A stretch of DNA of 37,643 nt from Clostridiales bacterium. GTDB taxonomy: Bacteria; Bacillota; Limnochordia; Darwinibacteriales; B1SED10-159. Both the position numbers and the translations under genes were made by a program. This document shows positions 1 to 8,080 of the stretch, in pieces. Every line of letters starts with the position of its first letter. Position 1 is the stretch's first letter. The notes beneath the pieces were generated by a model. It searched no databases, was not told where the DNA came from, and worked only from the letters and a program-made list of their open reading frames with translations. The DNA is taken from the NCBI GenBank assembly GCA_003551965.1, contig PUOC01000069.1:1-37643 (forward strand), read 5' to 3'.

Positions 1-87
1 AATCCCATCTCCCAGCTGTGACACCAGCCGTCCGCAGAACAGCAGGCCAAAATCCCGATTGATGAAGAAACTCGTCATTGCTTTCAT
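1..87 (-). CDS. MFS transporter, N-terminal fragment (runs off the window)
   Basis: Reading the minus strand from an ATG at 87 gives 29 uninterrupted codons to the window edge. The peptide contains NRDFGLLFCGRLVSQLGDGI, the typical N-terminal signature of major facilitator superfamily permeases just before and within the first transmembrane helix. A purine-rich GGGAAGAGG lies just upstream of the ATG. The ORF is too short for the supplied track. It is transcribed divergently from the sulfatase gene at 458, and the 370 bases between them carry two TetR-type palindromes, so it may share regulation with that locus. Substrate unknown: it could be an efflux pump or a sugar carrier. The family call rests on few residues but the match is characteristic. 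Confidence 0.72.
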   Translation of the reverse strand, partial: MKAMTSFFINRDFGLLFCGRLVSQLGDGI

Positions 88-187
88 GTTCCTCTTCCCT
101 TCGTCTGGTGATAACCGCAGCGGCCGTGTACCGATAACAGATGAACCACGGAAGTGTCTCTACAGGGTTTTCCGGTGCTGCGCCCCT

Positions 188-210
188 AATGAATGATTGC
201 TTCATTCATT
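188..210. promoter_or_regulatory. Perfect 9-bp palindrome, TetR-type operator candidate 1
   Basis: AATGAATGA-TTGCT-TCATTCATT is an exact inverted repeat with a 5-base spacer. ATGAATGA/TCATTCAT half-sites resemble operators of TetR-family repressors such as Bacillus FadR (YsiA). It sits between the divergent MFS and sulfatase genes, about 100 bases upstream of the MFS start. Binding protein not in the window. Confidence 0.6.
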
Positions 211-299
211 TTTCTGCCAAAATTTGCCTTCAGCTGCCAGGTCGCTGCACAGTGCTGCTCCCTAGTGAAGGCCTGCCACCATTGGTTGTCTGCCATGGT

Positions 300-316
300 G
301 AATGAACCATTCATTC
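300..316. promoter_or_regulatory. Second palindrome with the same half-site, TetR-type operator candidate 2
   Basis: GAATGAA-CCA-TTCATTC is an exact 7-bp inverted repeat that reuses the GAATGA/TCATTC half-site of the palindrome at 188-210. Two related sites about 110 bp apart in one divergent promoter region suggest one repressor acting on both genes. Inference from sequence symmetry only. Confidence 0.55.
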
Positions 317-372
317 TCTAATCTAAGAATATCCCGAATGACAGTGGATGTCAATACCCTTGCCAACATTTT

Positions 373-392
373 TTCGCTTTAATTCCAGCGAA
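373..392. promoter_or_regulatory. Inverted repeat next to the sulfatase promoter region
   Basis: TTCGCT-TTAATTCC-AGCGAA is a 6-bp-arm inverted repeat located 65-85 bases upstream of the first sulfatase start. A TATAAC box (406-411) just downstream could be the -10 element, but the -35 is poor. It could be an operator for a second regulator. Low certainty. Confidence 0.3.
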
Positions 393-457
393 TCTTCTGA
401 TATTCTATAACCATACTAGCAAAGATTGTCAGCGGGTACTCAAAAGGAGGCTTCTCC

Positions 458-2179
458 ATGCCGCAGAACGTTGTTTTCATCATCACAGACGATCAGGGAT
501 ACGGGGACCTTGGCTGCACAGGCAACCCTGTTATTTCCACACCGCATCTGGACTGCCTGTATGAGGAAAGCGTCCGCTTCACTGACTTTCACGTAGGACC
601 TACGTGTGCGCCTACTCGTGCCGGTCTCATGACGGGCCGTTTTCACAACAGCACCGGTGTTTGGCATACCGTCGGGGGCCGCTCCCTGCTGCGCAGGGAT
701 GAAGTCAGCCTGGCCGATATATTTCGGTGCAACGGATACAAGACCGGCATCTTCGGCAAGTGGCATTTAGGAGACAACTACCCCTACAGGCCCCAAGACC
801 GCGGGTTCGACGAAGCAGTCGTTCATGGGGGAGGCGGCATTGGACAGACACCAGACTATTGGGGAAATGATTACTTTGACGACACCTATTACAATATGGG
901 AGCCGCCGAGGCTCACCAAGGCTACTGCACGGATGTTTGGTTCCGCTTAGCCATGGACTTCATGACCCGGCAGCAAGACAATCCCTTCTTCTGCTATATC
1001 CCTACAAATGCCCCCCACGCACCCTTTCAGATCGCTGACGTCTATGCCGACCGCTACCGAGACACCGAACCAGAAGTGCGTGCCCGGTTCTACGGCATGA
1101 TCAGCAATATCGATGAAAATGTCGGCCGCCTACGAACTTTTCTGGACGACGCAGGTCTTGCAGACAACACCATCCTCATCTTCATGACCGACAACGGAAC
1201 CGACGGTGGCTGTGTCCAGGAGGACGGATTTGTCGTCGATGGCTATAATGCCAATATGCGCGGCAAGAAAGGATCTCCCTACGAAGGCGGCCACCGCGTG
1301 CCCTTCTTCCTGCACAGACCCGGCATGGGCTTCGCCGGTGGACGGGACATCGACACCCTGGCCGCTAACGTAGACGTCCTCCCGACGATTGTCGAACTAG
1401 TTGGATTGGATCTGCCTTGCAACCTCGACCTTGATGGCCGCAGTCTGTATCCGCTGCTGCAGGGCCGATCCGTCTCCTGGGAAGAACGGGTCCTGGTCAC
1501 GGACTCGCAACGCGTTCCCATACCTGTAAAATGGAAGGACAGTGCCATAATGAAAGGCAAGTGGCGGTTGATCAATGGGTGTCAACTCTACGACCTGACA
1601 ACTGATCCCGAGCAGCGGAATGACTGTGCAGGCGTTAATCTAAAGCTCACGGCAGCGATGCGGACTGCCTACGATATCTGGTGGAACAAAGTGTCCAGCC
1701 GCTTCGAGGAAGAAATTCCCATAAGTATCGGATCAGTGCGGGAGCCCACGACCCGCATAACTTCCCATGATTGGCGCGGCGATGTGGGTGACTGCGCGTG
1801 GAATCAAGGAGAAATCCGCGCCGGCAAAGAATGCAATAGCTATGTGGAACTCTTTGTGGAACAAGCCGGGACCTACAGCTTTGAACTGCGGCGTTGGCCG
1901 CAAGAGGAAGACCGAGCACTTGCCGAAGGGATACCCGGCGATCGGCTCGATTGGTTCACCGGCGGAGAAGCGCTGCCGATTCGCCAGGCAGTCATCCGCG
2001 TGGGAAACCAAGAGCGGTCCGCCGAAGCTGATCCCAGGAGTCCATCGGTTACCTTTGAGCTGCGCCTAGAGCCGGGCCCCACCCACATGCAGACATACTT
2101 CATAGATGAGACGGGTTCAGCCAGGGGAGCGTACTTTGTCTATGTGACCAGAGCCCATGCCGCTAGCGCAAGCCAGTAA
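458..2179 (+). CDS. Arylsulfatase-type sulfatase with extra C-terminal domain
   Basis: 573 residues. This is a formylglycine-dependent sulfatase of the alkaline phosphatase superfamily, hydrolysing sulfate esters, probably on a sugar or glycan. The N-terminal metal motif IITDDQGYGDLG (about 8-19) is followed by the active-site signature CAPTRAGLMTGR (Cys50, Arg54); Cys50 should be converted to formylglycine by a maturase not present here. IFMTDNGTDGG (about 241-251) supplies the second metal-binding Asp-Asn pair. The catalytic domain ends near residue 430. A further 130 residues or so (RAGKECNSYVELFVEQAG, then FELRRWPQE) form the beta-rich tail seen in many arylsulfatase A-like proteins. No signal peptide is visible, so it is probably cytoplasmic and would act on imported substrate. 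AAAAGGAGG lies 8 bases before the ATG. A second sulfatase gene follows 38 bases downstream. Confidence 0.93.
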   Translation: MPQNVVFIITDDQGYGDLGCTGNPVISTPHLDCLYEESVRFTDFHVGPTCAPTRAGLMTGRFHNSTGVWHTVGGRSLLRRDEVSLADIFRCNGYKTGIFGKWHLGDNYPYRPQDRGFDEAVVHGGGGIGQTPDYWGNDYFDDTYYNMGAAEAHQGYCTDVWFRLAMDFMTRQQDNPFFCYIPTNAPHAPFQIADVYADRYRDTEPEVRARFYGMISNIDENVGRLRTFLDDAGLADNTILIFMTDNGTDGGCVQEDGFVVDGYNANMRGKKGSPYEGGHRVPFFLHRPGMGFAGGRDIDTLAANVDVLPTIVELVGLDLPCNLDLDGRSLYPLLQGRSVSWEERVLVTDSQRVPIPVKWKDSAIMKGKWRLINGCQLYDLTTDPEQRNDCAGVNLKLTAAMRTAYDIWWNKVSSRFEEEIPISIGSVREPTTRITSHDWRGDVGDCAWNQGEIRAGKECNSYVELFVEQAGTYSFELRRWPQEEDRALAEGIPGDRLDWFTGGEALPIRQAVIRVGNQERSAEADPRSPSVTFELRLEPGPTHMQTYFIDETGSARGAYFVYVTRAHAASASQ

Positions 2180-2217
2180 GACCGGATCCGACTTCCCACG
2201 CATCGGAGGATACCGAG

Positions 2218-3708
2218 ATGAACACTGATCCCCGTCCAAACATTCTGTGGTACTGCACCGACCAACAGCGGTACGATACGATCCACCGCCTGGGAAACAG
2301 CTTTATCCGCACGCCGGTTCTGGATTCACTGACGCAGACCGGAACCGCTTTTGTCCGCGCCTACACCCAGAGCACTGTCTGCACCCCGAGCAGAGCCAGC
2401 TTCCTGACCGGCCGCTACCCGGCAACGCATCATGTCCACCGCAACGGGAACGCGTACTTCCCTGGCACAGAGACGCTGGTAACGAAGCTTTTGGCGGATG
2501 CCGGCTATGACTGCGGACTCGTTGGCAAACTGCACCTGTCCAGTGCAGCCCACAGGCTCGAAAAGCGGCCGTCAGGCGATGGGTATCGGTTCTTCCAGTG
2601 GAGCCACCATCCCAACCCTGATTATCCTGAGGGCCACGACTATGCCGACTGGCTGGCCAACGAAAAAGGAGTCGATCCCGCCGCCCTGTACGGGAAACTT
2701 CAGGGAAGCATCGGGCCGGGTGTGCCGGCAGAGCTGCATCAAACCACATGGTGTTCCGAGACGGCCATTGGTTTTATCAGGGAAGAGCGGCAGGCACCTT
2801 GGTTGCTGAGCATCAACCCGTTTGATCCCCATCCGCCCTTTGATCCTCCCCAAGAATACCTGGATCGCTACAATCCTCAAGAACTCCCCTATCCGCTGTT
2901 CCAGGAGTCTGATCTGGAGCATCAAGAGCTCTTTCATCGCATCGATCAGCAGACACGACGCGCCACAAACCCGTATCAACAGCCGGAAAAGGCAGCCGAC
3001 ACTGGCAGCATTAAACGGGGTGATATGGGCTCCATCCCCCCTGCTGCCTATGACGCCCGTCTCGTGAAGGCGTGCTATTATGCCATGATCGAACAAATCG
3101 ACGAACAGCTCGGACGCATCATAGCAGCCCTGAAAGAAACCGGGCAGTACGAGAACACGATAATCGTCTTCACCGGCGATCACAGCGAACTTCTCGGCGA
3201 CCACGGTTTGATCTACAAAGGCTGCCGTTTCTTTGAAGGATTGACCCATGTGCCGCTGGTGATATCTTGGCCGGCCGCGGTGACAGCCGATGTCACCAGC
3301 CGCGCTTTAGTGGAACTGGTGGATATCGCGCCTACCTTGCTGGAAGCAGCTGGCCAACCGGTTCCCGCATATATGCAGGGCTGCAGCCTGCTTCGGCTCT
3401 TGAAAGGAGAAGCCGCAACCCATGACCACAAAGCCTCCGTGATTTCCGAGTATCACGGTGCCGTTGGCGGCTCCGCCATGCCCGACCAAACCCACGGGTT
3501 CATGTACTTTGACGGGCGGTACAAGGTCTGCATCTACGAAGGCCACGACGTGGGTGAGATCTACGATCTAGACACGGACCCCGGGGAATTCGATAATCTC
3601 TGGTTCAAATCCGGTTACAGTACACTGCAAGCCGACCTGCTTTGGCGGGCTGCCAAACGCTACCTGTCAACCAGCGGCCCCGGAATTGAGCGCACTGCAC
3701 CCTACTAG
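2218..3708 (+). CDS. Sulfatase (formylglycine-dependent hydrolase)
   Basis: 496 residues. Second sulfatase of the same superfamily but a different subgroup. It starts NILWYCTDQQRYDTI (metal-binding Asp15-Gln16), carries the textbook CTPSRASFLTGR signature (Cys55, Arg59) and has the downstream metal site VFTGDHSELLGDHG. The C-terminal EIYDLDTDPGEFDNLW is the usual sulfatase closing motif, and the protein lacks the extra domain of its neighbour. No signal peptide seen, so cytoplasmic desulfation is likely. GGAGGA precedes the ATG by 7 bases, and the 38-base gap to the upstream gene implies co-transcription. Two different sulfatases side by side suggest a substrate with more than one sulfate linkage. 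Substrate cannot be read from sequence; a phosphonate or phosphodiester hydrolase activity is the main alternative within the superfamily. Confidence 0.92.
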   Translation: MNTDPRPNILWYCTDQQRYDTIHRLGNSFIRTPVLDSLTQTGTAFVRAYTQSTVCTPSRASFLTGRYPATHHVHRNGNAYFPGTETLVTKLLADAGYDCGLVGKLHLSSAAHRLEKRPSGDGYRFFQWSHHPNPDYPEGHDYADWLANEKGVDPAALYGKLQGSIGPGVPAELHQTTWCSETAIGFIREERQAPWLLSINPFDPHPPFDPPQEYLDRYNPQELPYPLFQESDLEHQELFHRIDQQTRRATNPYQQPEKAADTGSIKRGDMGSIPPAAYDARLVKACYYAMIEQIDEQLGRIIAALKETGQYENTIIVFTGDHSELLGDHGLIYKGCRFFEGLTHVPLVISWPAAVTADVTSRALVELVDIAPTLLEAAGQPVPAYMQGCSLLRLLKGEAATHDHKASVISEYHGAVGGSAMPDQTHGFMYFDGRYKVCIYEGHDVGEIYDLDTDPGEFDNLWFKSGYSTLQADLLWRAAKRYLSTSGPGIERTAPY

Positions 3709-3847
3709 GAACAGAAGTCCATGGACCTGCGGGCGGCCCTCGTACAAAAGAGAGTTCCTGGGGGAATGCACAGCCTGTCCCCGCACCGGTTGTGCAACCT
3801 ACGTGAGAAGGCCGAATTTTCTTCTGCAAAGAAGGATTTTGGCAACC

Positions 3848-3876
3848 GTTATCTAAAACAAACAATACCTTATAAT
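3848..3876 (+). promoter_or_regulatory. Possible promoter for the large secreted protein
   Basis: A consensus -10 hexamer TATAAT lies at 3871-3876, about 100 bases before the chosen GTG start at 3973. The base at the expected -35 distance (GTTATC, 3848-3853) is weak. It suggests the 964-residue gene can be transcribed separately from the sulfatases. Confidence 0.35.
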
Positions 3877-3972
3877 ACTTCCAATATTCACCATGCTGTC
3901 GATGGTCAAAGTCACACCGCTGGCGCGGTCCAACAAAGGCAGTGCCAGTCAAGGGGAGAGGAGAATGCCGAC

Positions 3973-6867
3973 GTGAGAAAGTTACATCGGAAACGGTCCC
4001 TGATCATGGTCGGATGGATCAGCATTGCTGTGATCATCATGGCCGCTTCGGCTTCTGCCCAATGGGGAGATTACTGGCAGCAGCTGCCCCTGGCAGAAGA
4101 TTGGGATCCAGTGGCGAAATCACAGGCCGTGGCTTCCCAACTGCTCCAGGCGCAGCGGCCCGACGAAGTGGAAGCGATTCTGTATGATGTTTTGGAGCGA
4201 ATTGGCTTGGGCGTCTATACCGCCGAGGGTGAAGTCATCGTGGTCGGAAACGAATCCGACGCTGACGACTTCTATCTCTACGATTTCGAAGTGGCCTTAT
4301 TGGCCCGCGCCTTCTTGAATGAACAGTATGTAGCTCTGACATCCTATGCACAGCAGTGGCAGCAGTACGGCATTCACATTCGTCCACTAGACCGCCCTTT
4401 CTTGGTTGAAGCCATCACCGCCGCTGATGTGGAAACGGCCCTGCGGAAGAAGCGCCAGTACGCGCAGGACAATCCCGATCTGCATCAAGGGTTTGTTGTT
4501 CGCTTGATTGACGAGCTGGGCGATCGCGAGATTCGGCCCTTTGACCTATTGGAGGATGAGGAGGAAGACCCGGAGTTGATAGGGATCCGGGCCCAACTAC
4601 AGGAGGGAATGGAGATCATCCGGGAAGAGGCGTCGCAGGACGGTGACTGGGATACAGTGGCCTGGGCTGACGAAATGCTCGACGGCGGCCTCGACGAAAT
4701 GTATGAAGCAGCACTGGCCGGCGACCAGCAGGCGTTTATGCGGGAAATTATGGCCGGCGCCGGCTTGGATCAGGCAGAGCTGGCTGAATGGGAACGGGAT
4801 TTGGCCGGTGTCCTCGGGGACATCGATGGCATGGAAGCGACGCATGCAGCCATCCATGACCTGGTGGGATCCATGCGCCATGTTCTGCAGGGCGGCGACA
4901 GTGACATCTTCTTGCAGAGCCTCGAAACCGTGCGGATATCCCAGGAAGATATGCAGAGGCAGATCGACGAAAAAGTCCAAGAGCTGATTGCAGACATAGA
5001 AAAACGACGGAGCAGCATTGGTGACCCGGGCCGCAATACCGCCAGGGCCGTGCTTACCATCGAACAGGATTTTGCCCACGGCCTCTCCGGCTTCGCCGCG
5101 GCCCAAAGCCGGCGGGAAGCCATGACCGCCATGATCGAAGAACGGGAGGACGATTATCGGAAAAGCATGGAAGAATGGCAGGAAATGATGCAGGAACCCG
5201 CCGGTTTCCCCGTCCTGCCTGAAGAAGACGACAGCAGTCTCTACTTCGATCCCATTCAAGCTTTTCTAGTACACGTGGACCTATTCTTAGCCGCTAGGGA
5301 TCCGACGACAAGCGGTCTGTCGCTTCCGTGGCCCGGAAGCCGCACAGCGCAGGCGTCAGTTCTCGACCCCTGCGCCCATATTGGCAATCTCGAAAGCAAT
5401 CACCCTGATCTCTACGGTGGCCTGACCACTATGTTAGACATCGCTGCAGCGACCCAGGGCGCCGTGTCCGAATTCCGTGAGCTGAATATGAAGCGAGCCT
5501 TAATGCGTGTCGCCCGAGGGGTCTTCAACACCGTCACCACGGAAATCAGTGCCAGGATTGAGTACAAACCTCCGGAGAACGACGGCATCTTAATGCGTTT
5601 TTGGCATGATGACCCGAAAAAAGCAGAGATCCATGTGGAAGTACGAGATATGGTACCGGATCTACTGCCGGAACCAATTCGCAACGCCCTGCAGGGTGCA
5701 GCCTCGGCCACGGAAGTCTGCGGGCCTCTGCTTGATGCAGCCAATCTAATCGGCGGCGGAGCCGGTGAGTTGGCCGGCGAGCTGGAAGCCATCCAGCGTT
5801 TGGCCGAAGGTCGAGACTTAAGCAATATACCCGTAATCTTCAAAATGGAGGCGCAGCACTGGCATGTCATCGATCCCCGTCCTGCAGACTGGGAGCTGAT
5901 CCGAGCCGGCACCCACTTTATGCAGCGTACCGACGACGACGGCAGAACGGTCGGCCCATTTCGGCCCGGCCTGGACGGTTTGGATGTGGGCGGCTGGCGC
6001 ACCGAAGTGCGGGTACCCATTGATATCCAAGCTCGCATCCATGAAAGTGCCAGTGTGATCTGGAACCCTGCCAACTGGGGTCTGGCTGTGGGTGAAGATC
6101 TGTTTTCTCCCATTGAAACCACAGTGGCTCTATCCATCTATGAATTAGAGCCCCTGCCCATGACAGGGCAGATTACCATACGGAGAACCGTCAGAGCAGA
6201 AGGGGCTGCCGAATACGCAGATGAGGACGGTGAGTCCGACATAAAAGAAAAAGGGTCAGCCACGGCCACTCTGAGGTTGACCAATGTAGAAATCAACAAA
6301 GATGGGATCGCCGGAACAAGCAAGGCGTCTCTCAGCATCGTCGGCGATTGGGAAGGAGAATACTATGAGGAATCCGCCTGCGACGACGGCGGCACTAGCA
6401 CTCTGAGGCAGACAGCCACGGGCAGCATCGACGATTCTGAACAGGGAACGCTGCCGGGAGTGCGTCTGCAGGTGGACTCGAGATCAGCCCTGCACGACTT
6501 CAACATCGGCAAAATTATGTCCCTGGCCGGGAGCATGGCCCATTCTATACAGGGCACCCAAACCATCAAGGAGCGGGGCACATATTGCTCGGGTGAAAGC
6601 TATGCCCGCGATCCGCAAACCGCCTCCGCCTCCCTTCCGGATGGTCTATTTGACCATCTGTTCCACTCGCTTCCGGCGCGGATTCCAGCCCGGGAGCGCC
6701 CGGAATTTGAACGTACGGCACAGCAGGTAACAGGACAAGCTTCATGGGACGAACGATATCCTTCCAAAGCCGTCGAGATGCTTCGAGCACGCATGGGCCG
6801 GCCGCCGCATCAAGTCGTCTATAATGTGCATACCACCGTAGATTGGAGTTTTACTCGACATCGTTGA
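3973..6867 (+). CDS. Large secreted/periplasmic protein of unknown function
   Basis: I do not recognise this family. The ORF track opens at 3721, but I start at GTG 3973: GGGGAGAGGAG ends 9 bases before it, and the product then begins with a classical signal peptide (basic RKLHRKR, hydrophobic MVGWISIAVIIM, then AASASAQ). This gives 964 residues. No other membrane segment is visible. The N-terminal third is acidic and largely helical. A stretch around mature residues 310-430 is rich in E, Q, R and K with coiled-coil character (EDMQRQIDEKVQELIADIEKR). The C-terminal half is more beta-like, with charged repeats and a few Cys (CSGESYARD, ESACDDGG). It could be a structural or adhesive envelope protein. 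It follows two sulfatase genes by 265 bases and ends at a strong terminator. ATG 4006 is the alternative start. Confidence 0.75.
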   Translation: MRKLHRKRSLIMVGWISIAVIIMAASASAQWGDYWQQLPLAEDWDPVAKSQAVASQLLQAQRPDEVEAILYDVLERIGLGVYTAEGEVIVVGNESDADDFYLYDFEVALLARAFLNEQYVALTSYAQQWQQYGIHIRPLDRPFLVEAITAADVETALRKKRQYAQDNPDLHQGFVVRLIDELGDREIRPFDLLEDEEEDPELIGIRAQLQEGMEIIREEASQDGDWDTVAWADEMLDGGLDEMYEAALAGDQQAFMREIMAGAGLDQAELAEWERDLAGVLGDIDGMEATHAAIHDLVGSMRHVLQGGDSDIFLQSLETVRISQEDMQRQIDEKVQELIADIEKRRSSIGDPGRNTARAVLTIEQDFAHGLSGFAAAQSRREAMTAMIEEREDDYRKSMEEWQEMMQEPAGFPVLPEEDDSSLYFDPIQAFLVHVDLFLAARDPTTSGLSLPWPGSRTAQASVLDPCAHIGNLESNHPDLYGGLTTMLDIAAATQGAVSEFRELNMKRALMRVARGVFNTVTTEISARIEYKPPENDGILMRFWHDDPKKAEIHVEVRDMVPDLLPEPIRNALQGAASATEVCGPLLDAANLIGGGAGELAGELEAIQRLAEGRDLSNIPVIFKMEAQHWHVIDPRPADWELIRAGTHFMQRTDDDGRTVGPFRPGLDGLDVGGWRTEVRVPIDIQARIHESASVIWNPANWGLAVGEDLFSPIETTVALSIYELEPLPMTGQITIRRTVRAEGAAEYADEDGESDIKEKGSATATLRLTNVEINKDGIAGTSKASLSIVGDWEGEYYEESACDDGGTSTLRQTATGSIDDSEQGTLPGVRLQVDSRSALHDFNIGKIMSLAGSMAHSIQGTQTIKERGTYCSGESYARDPQTASASLPDGLFDHLFHSLPARIPARERPEFERTAQQVTGQASWDERYPSKAVEMLRARMGRPPHQVVYNVHTTVDWSFTRHR

Positions 6868-6886
6868 AACAATAGTCTTGCGGACC

Positions 6887-6925
6887 AGCCCAGCCCCTCT
6901 CATTAAGCGGGGCTGGGCTTTTTTT
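6887..6925 (+). terminator. Rho-independent terminator after the secreted-protein gene
   Basis: Perfect 11-bp stem AGCCCAGCCCC / GGGGCTGGGCT (6887-6897 with 6909-6919), 11-base loop, then a run of T (6919-6925). It lies 20 bases after the plus-strand stop, between convergent genes. There is no T run on the other strand, so it serves the plus strand. Confidence 0.92.
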
Positions 6926-6930
6926 GGGCT

Positions 6931-8079
6931 CTATTCCGCGGCAGAGGCAACCCAATCTGGTATGCGGCCATCACCGGTGGCATTGCCTGCTAAGAGCCAA
7001 CGCAGGGTAAATCGGGCCATATATCCGCGCTCATAGCAGTGTTCTTGACCACCTTCGTACTGCAGATAGATCCACCCTTCGCTGGCCGTTCCCCGCCGGC
7101 CCGCTGCCAGCGACGAGTACGCAAAGGGACCGGGGTGGACTAAGCGCTTGCACGGCCAGGAATGCCCGCCGTCAAAACTTGCCCAGACCGTGCCATGACG
7201 GCGTTCATGCCCTGCCTCATCGGTGTTGCTGTAGATGAGAATATCGGCATCATCGACGGGCAGGCGAACCAGGCCTGCACAGAGACCGAAATGCCCATTG
7301 TAATTGTGGCCGCATGGTTCACACCCGCGGTAACGCGGCCCATCGGGAATGACCGTACAGACGTGCCCCCCCTGCCACGTCTCCCCGCCGTCGCCGCTGT
7401 AAGCGGCCCAACGGCGCCAACTCCAGCGATCCTCGGAAGAAGCGAAGAAATGTTTGCGGCTGTTGTGGTACACACGTCCGTCGTCAAACTCTGTTATGGC
7501 ACTTTCTCCCGTGCCCTCTTCGGGGAACGGCTGCGATGCATGCCACTGCATTCCGCCGTCGTCACTGAACACCGCACTGGTATAACCGCGCGGTTTATCG
7601 TAGACGCGGGCCGGACGAATCAAACGTCCGGCCTGCATCCCCCGCTGCAGAGTTATACCGTGTTCACACATGTGAAAGCTTGGAACACAGCCGTTCATAT
7701 CCGGTGCCACTGTGAACTCCTGCTGCTCCCATGTCTTTCCGTGGTCGCCGCTGCGGTATAGTTTGGTGCCCGTAAGCTGGGTTTGGGGCGTTGTCGGCGG
7801 ATGCCCGGCTTCCACGAAAACCAATACGGAGCCGTCCGTTTCATTGACAATGGCCCCGCCGCCGTGAAAACCAGGATCCGCCACAACAATGCCTTCGTGC
7901 CAAGAGAAACCACCATCTTCGCTGCGCCGCACAACAAAGCGCTCCTGCCCCCACGTAGCCACCACCGTACCGTCACAGGCAACGACCACATTGGGAAAGC
8001 GGCCGCCCTCAAACAGCGTCTCTGCATGGATTTCTTTCGCTCCCAAGAAGGAAGCCAAACTGGCACTCGGTTTCTTCAT
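6931..8079 (-). CDS. Asp-box (BNR) sialidase-fold protein 2
   Basis: 382 residues, a six-bladed beta-propeller of the sialidase superfamily by its Asp-box repeats: SEDGGFSWHEG, RSGDHGKTWEQ, FSDDGGMQWHAS, YSGDGGETWQGG and SFDGGHSWP, spaced roughly every 40-70 residues. FEGGRFPNVVVACDG resembles the RxP region near the sialidase active site but lacks a clear FRIP motif. Sialidase activity is therefore unproven, and other exo-glycosidases or lyases share this fold. No signal peptide, so probably cytoplasmic. It begins one base after the stop of the upstream paralogue; GGGGAGG sits 7 bases before the ATG, overlapping that gene's end. It is the last gene of a trio with a DapA/NanA-type aldolase, which supports a role in sugar-acid release or processing. 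Confidence 0.83.
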   Translation of the reverse strand: MKKPSASLASFLGAKEIHAETLFEGGRFPNVVVACDGTVVATWGQERFVVRRSEDGGFSWHEGIVVADPGFHGGGAIVNETDGSVLVFVEAGHPPTTPQTQLTGTKLYRSGDHGKTWEQQEFTVAPDMNGCVPSFHMCEHGITLQRGMQAGRLIRPARVYDKPRGYTSAVFSDDGGMQWHASQPFPEEGTGESAITEFDDGRVYHNSRKHFFASSEDRWSWRRWAAYSGDGGETWQGGHVCTVIPDGPRYRGCEPCGHNYNGHFGLCAGLVRLPVDDADILIYSNTDEAGHERRHGTVWASFDGGHSWPCKRLVHPGPFAYSSLAAGRRGTASEGWIYLQYEGGQEHCYERGYMARFTLRWLLAGNATGDGRIPDWVASAAE

Positions 8080-8080
8080 A

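Noticed and set aside
2572-3249. 225-residue minus-strand ORF
   Set aside because: Antisense shadow of the second sulfatase.
3735-3800. TGCACA...TGTGCA and GGGG...CCCC pairing after the second sulfatase, considered as riboswitch or terminator
   Set aside because: No T run and no match to a riboswitch consensus I know.
3721-3972. N-terminal extension of the large secreted protein ORF
   Set aside because: A GTG at 3973 has a strong ribosome site and is followed directly by a signal peptide; the upstream 84 codons contain a TATAAT box and look like leader DNA.
7162-7761. 199-residue plus-strand ORF
   Set aside because: Antisense shadow of the Asp-box gene at 6931-8079; no motifs or ribosome site.
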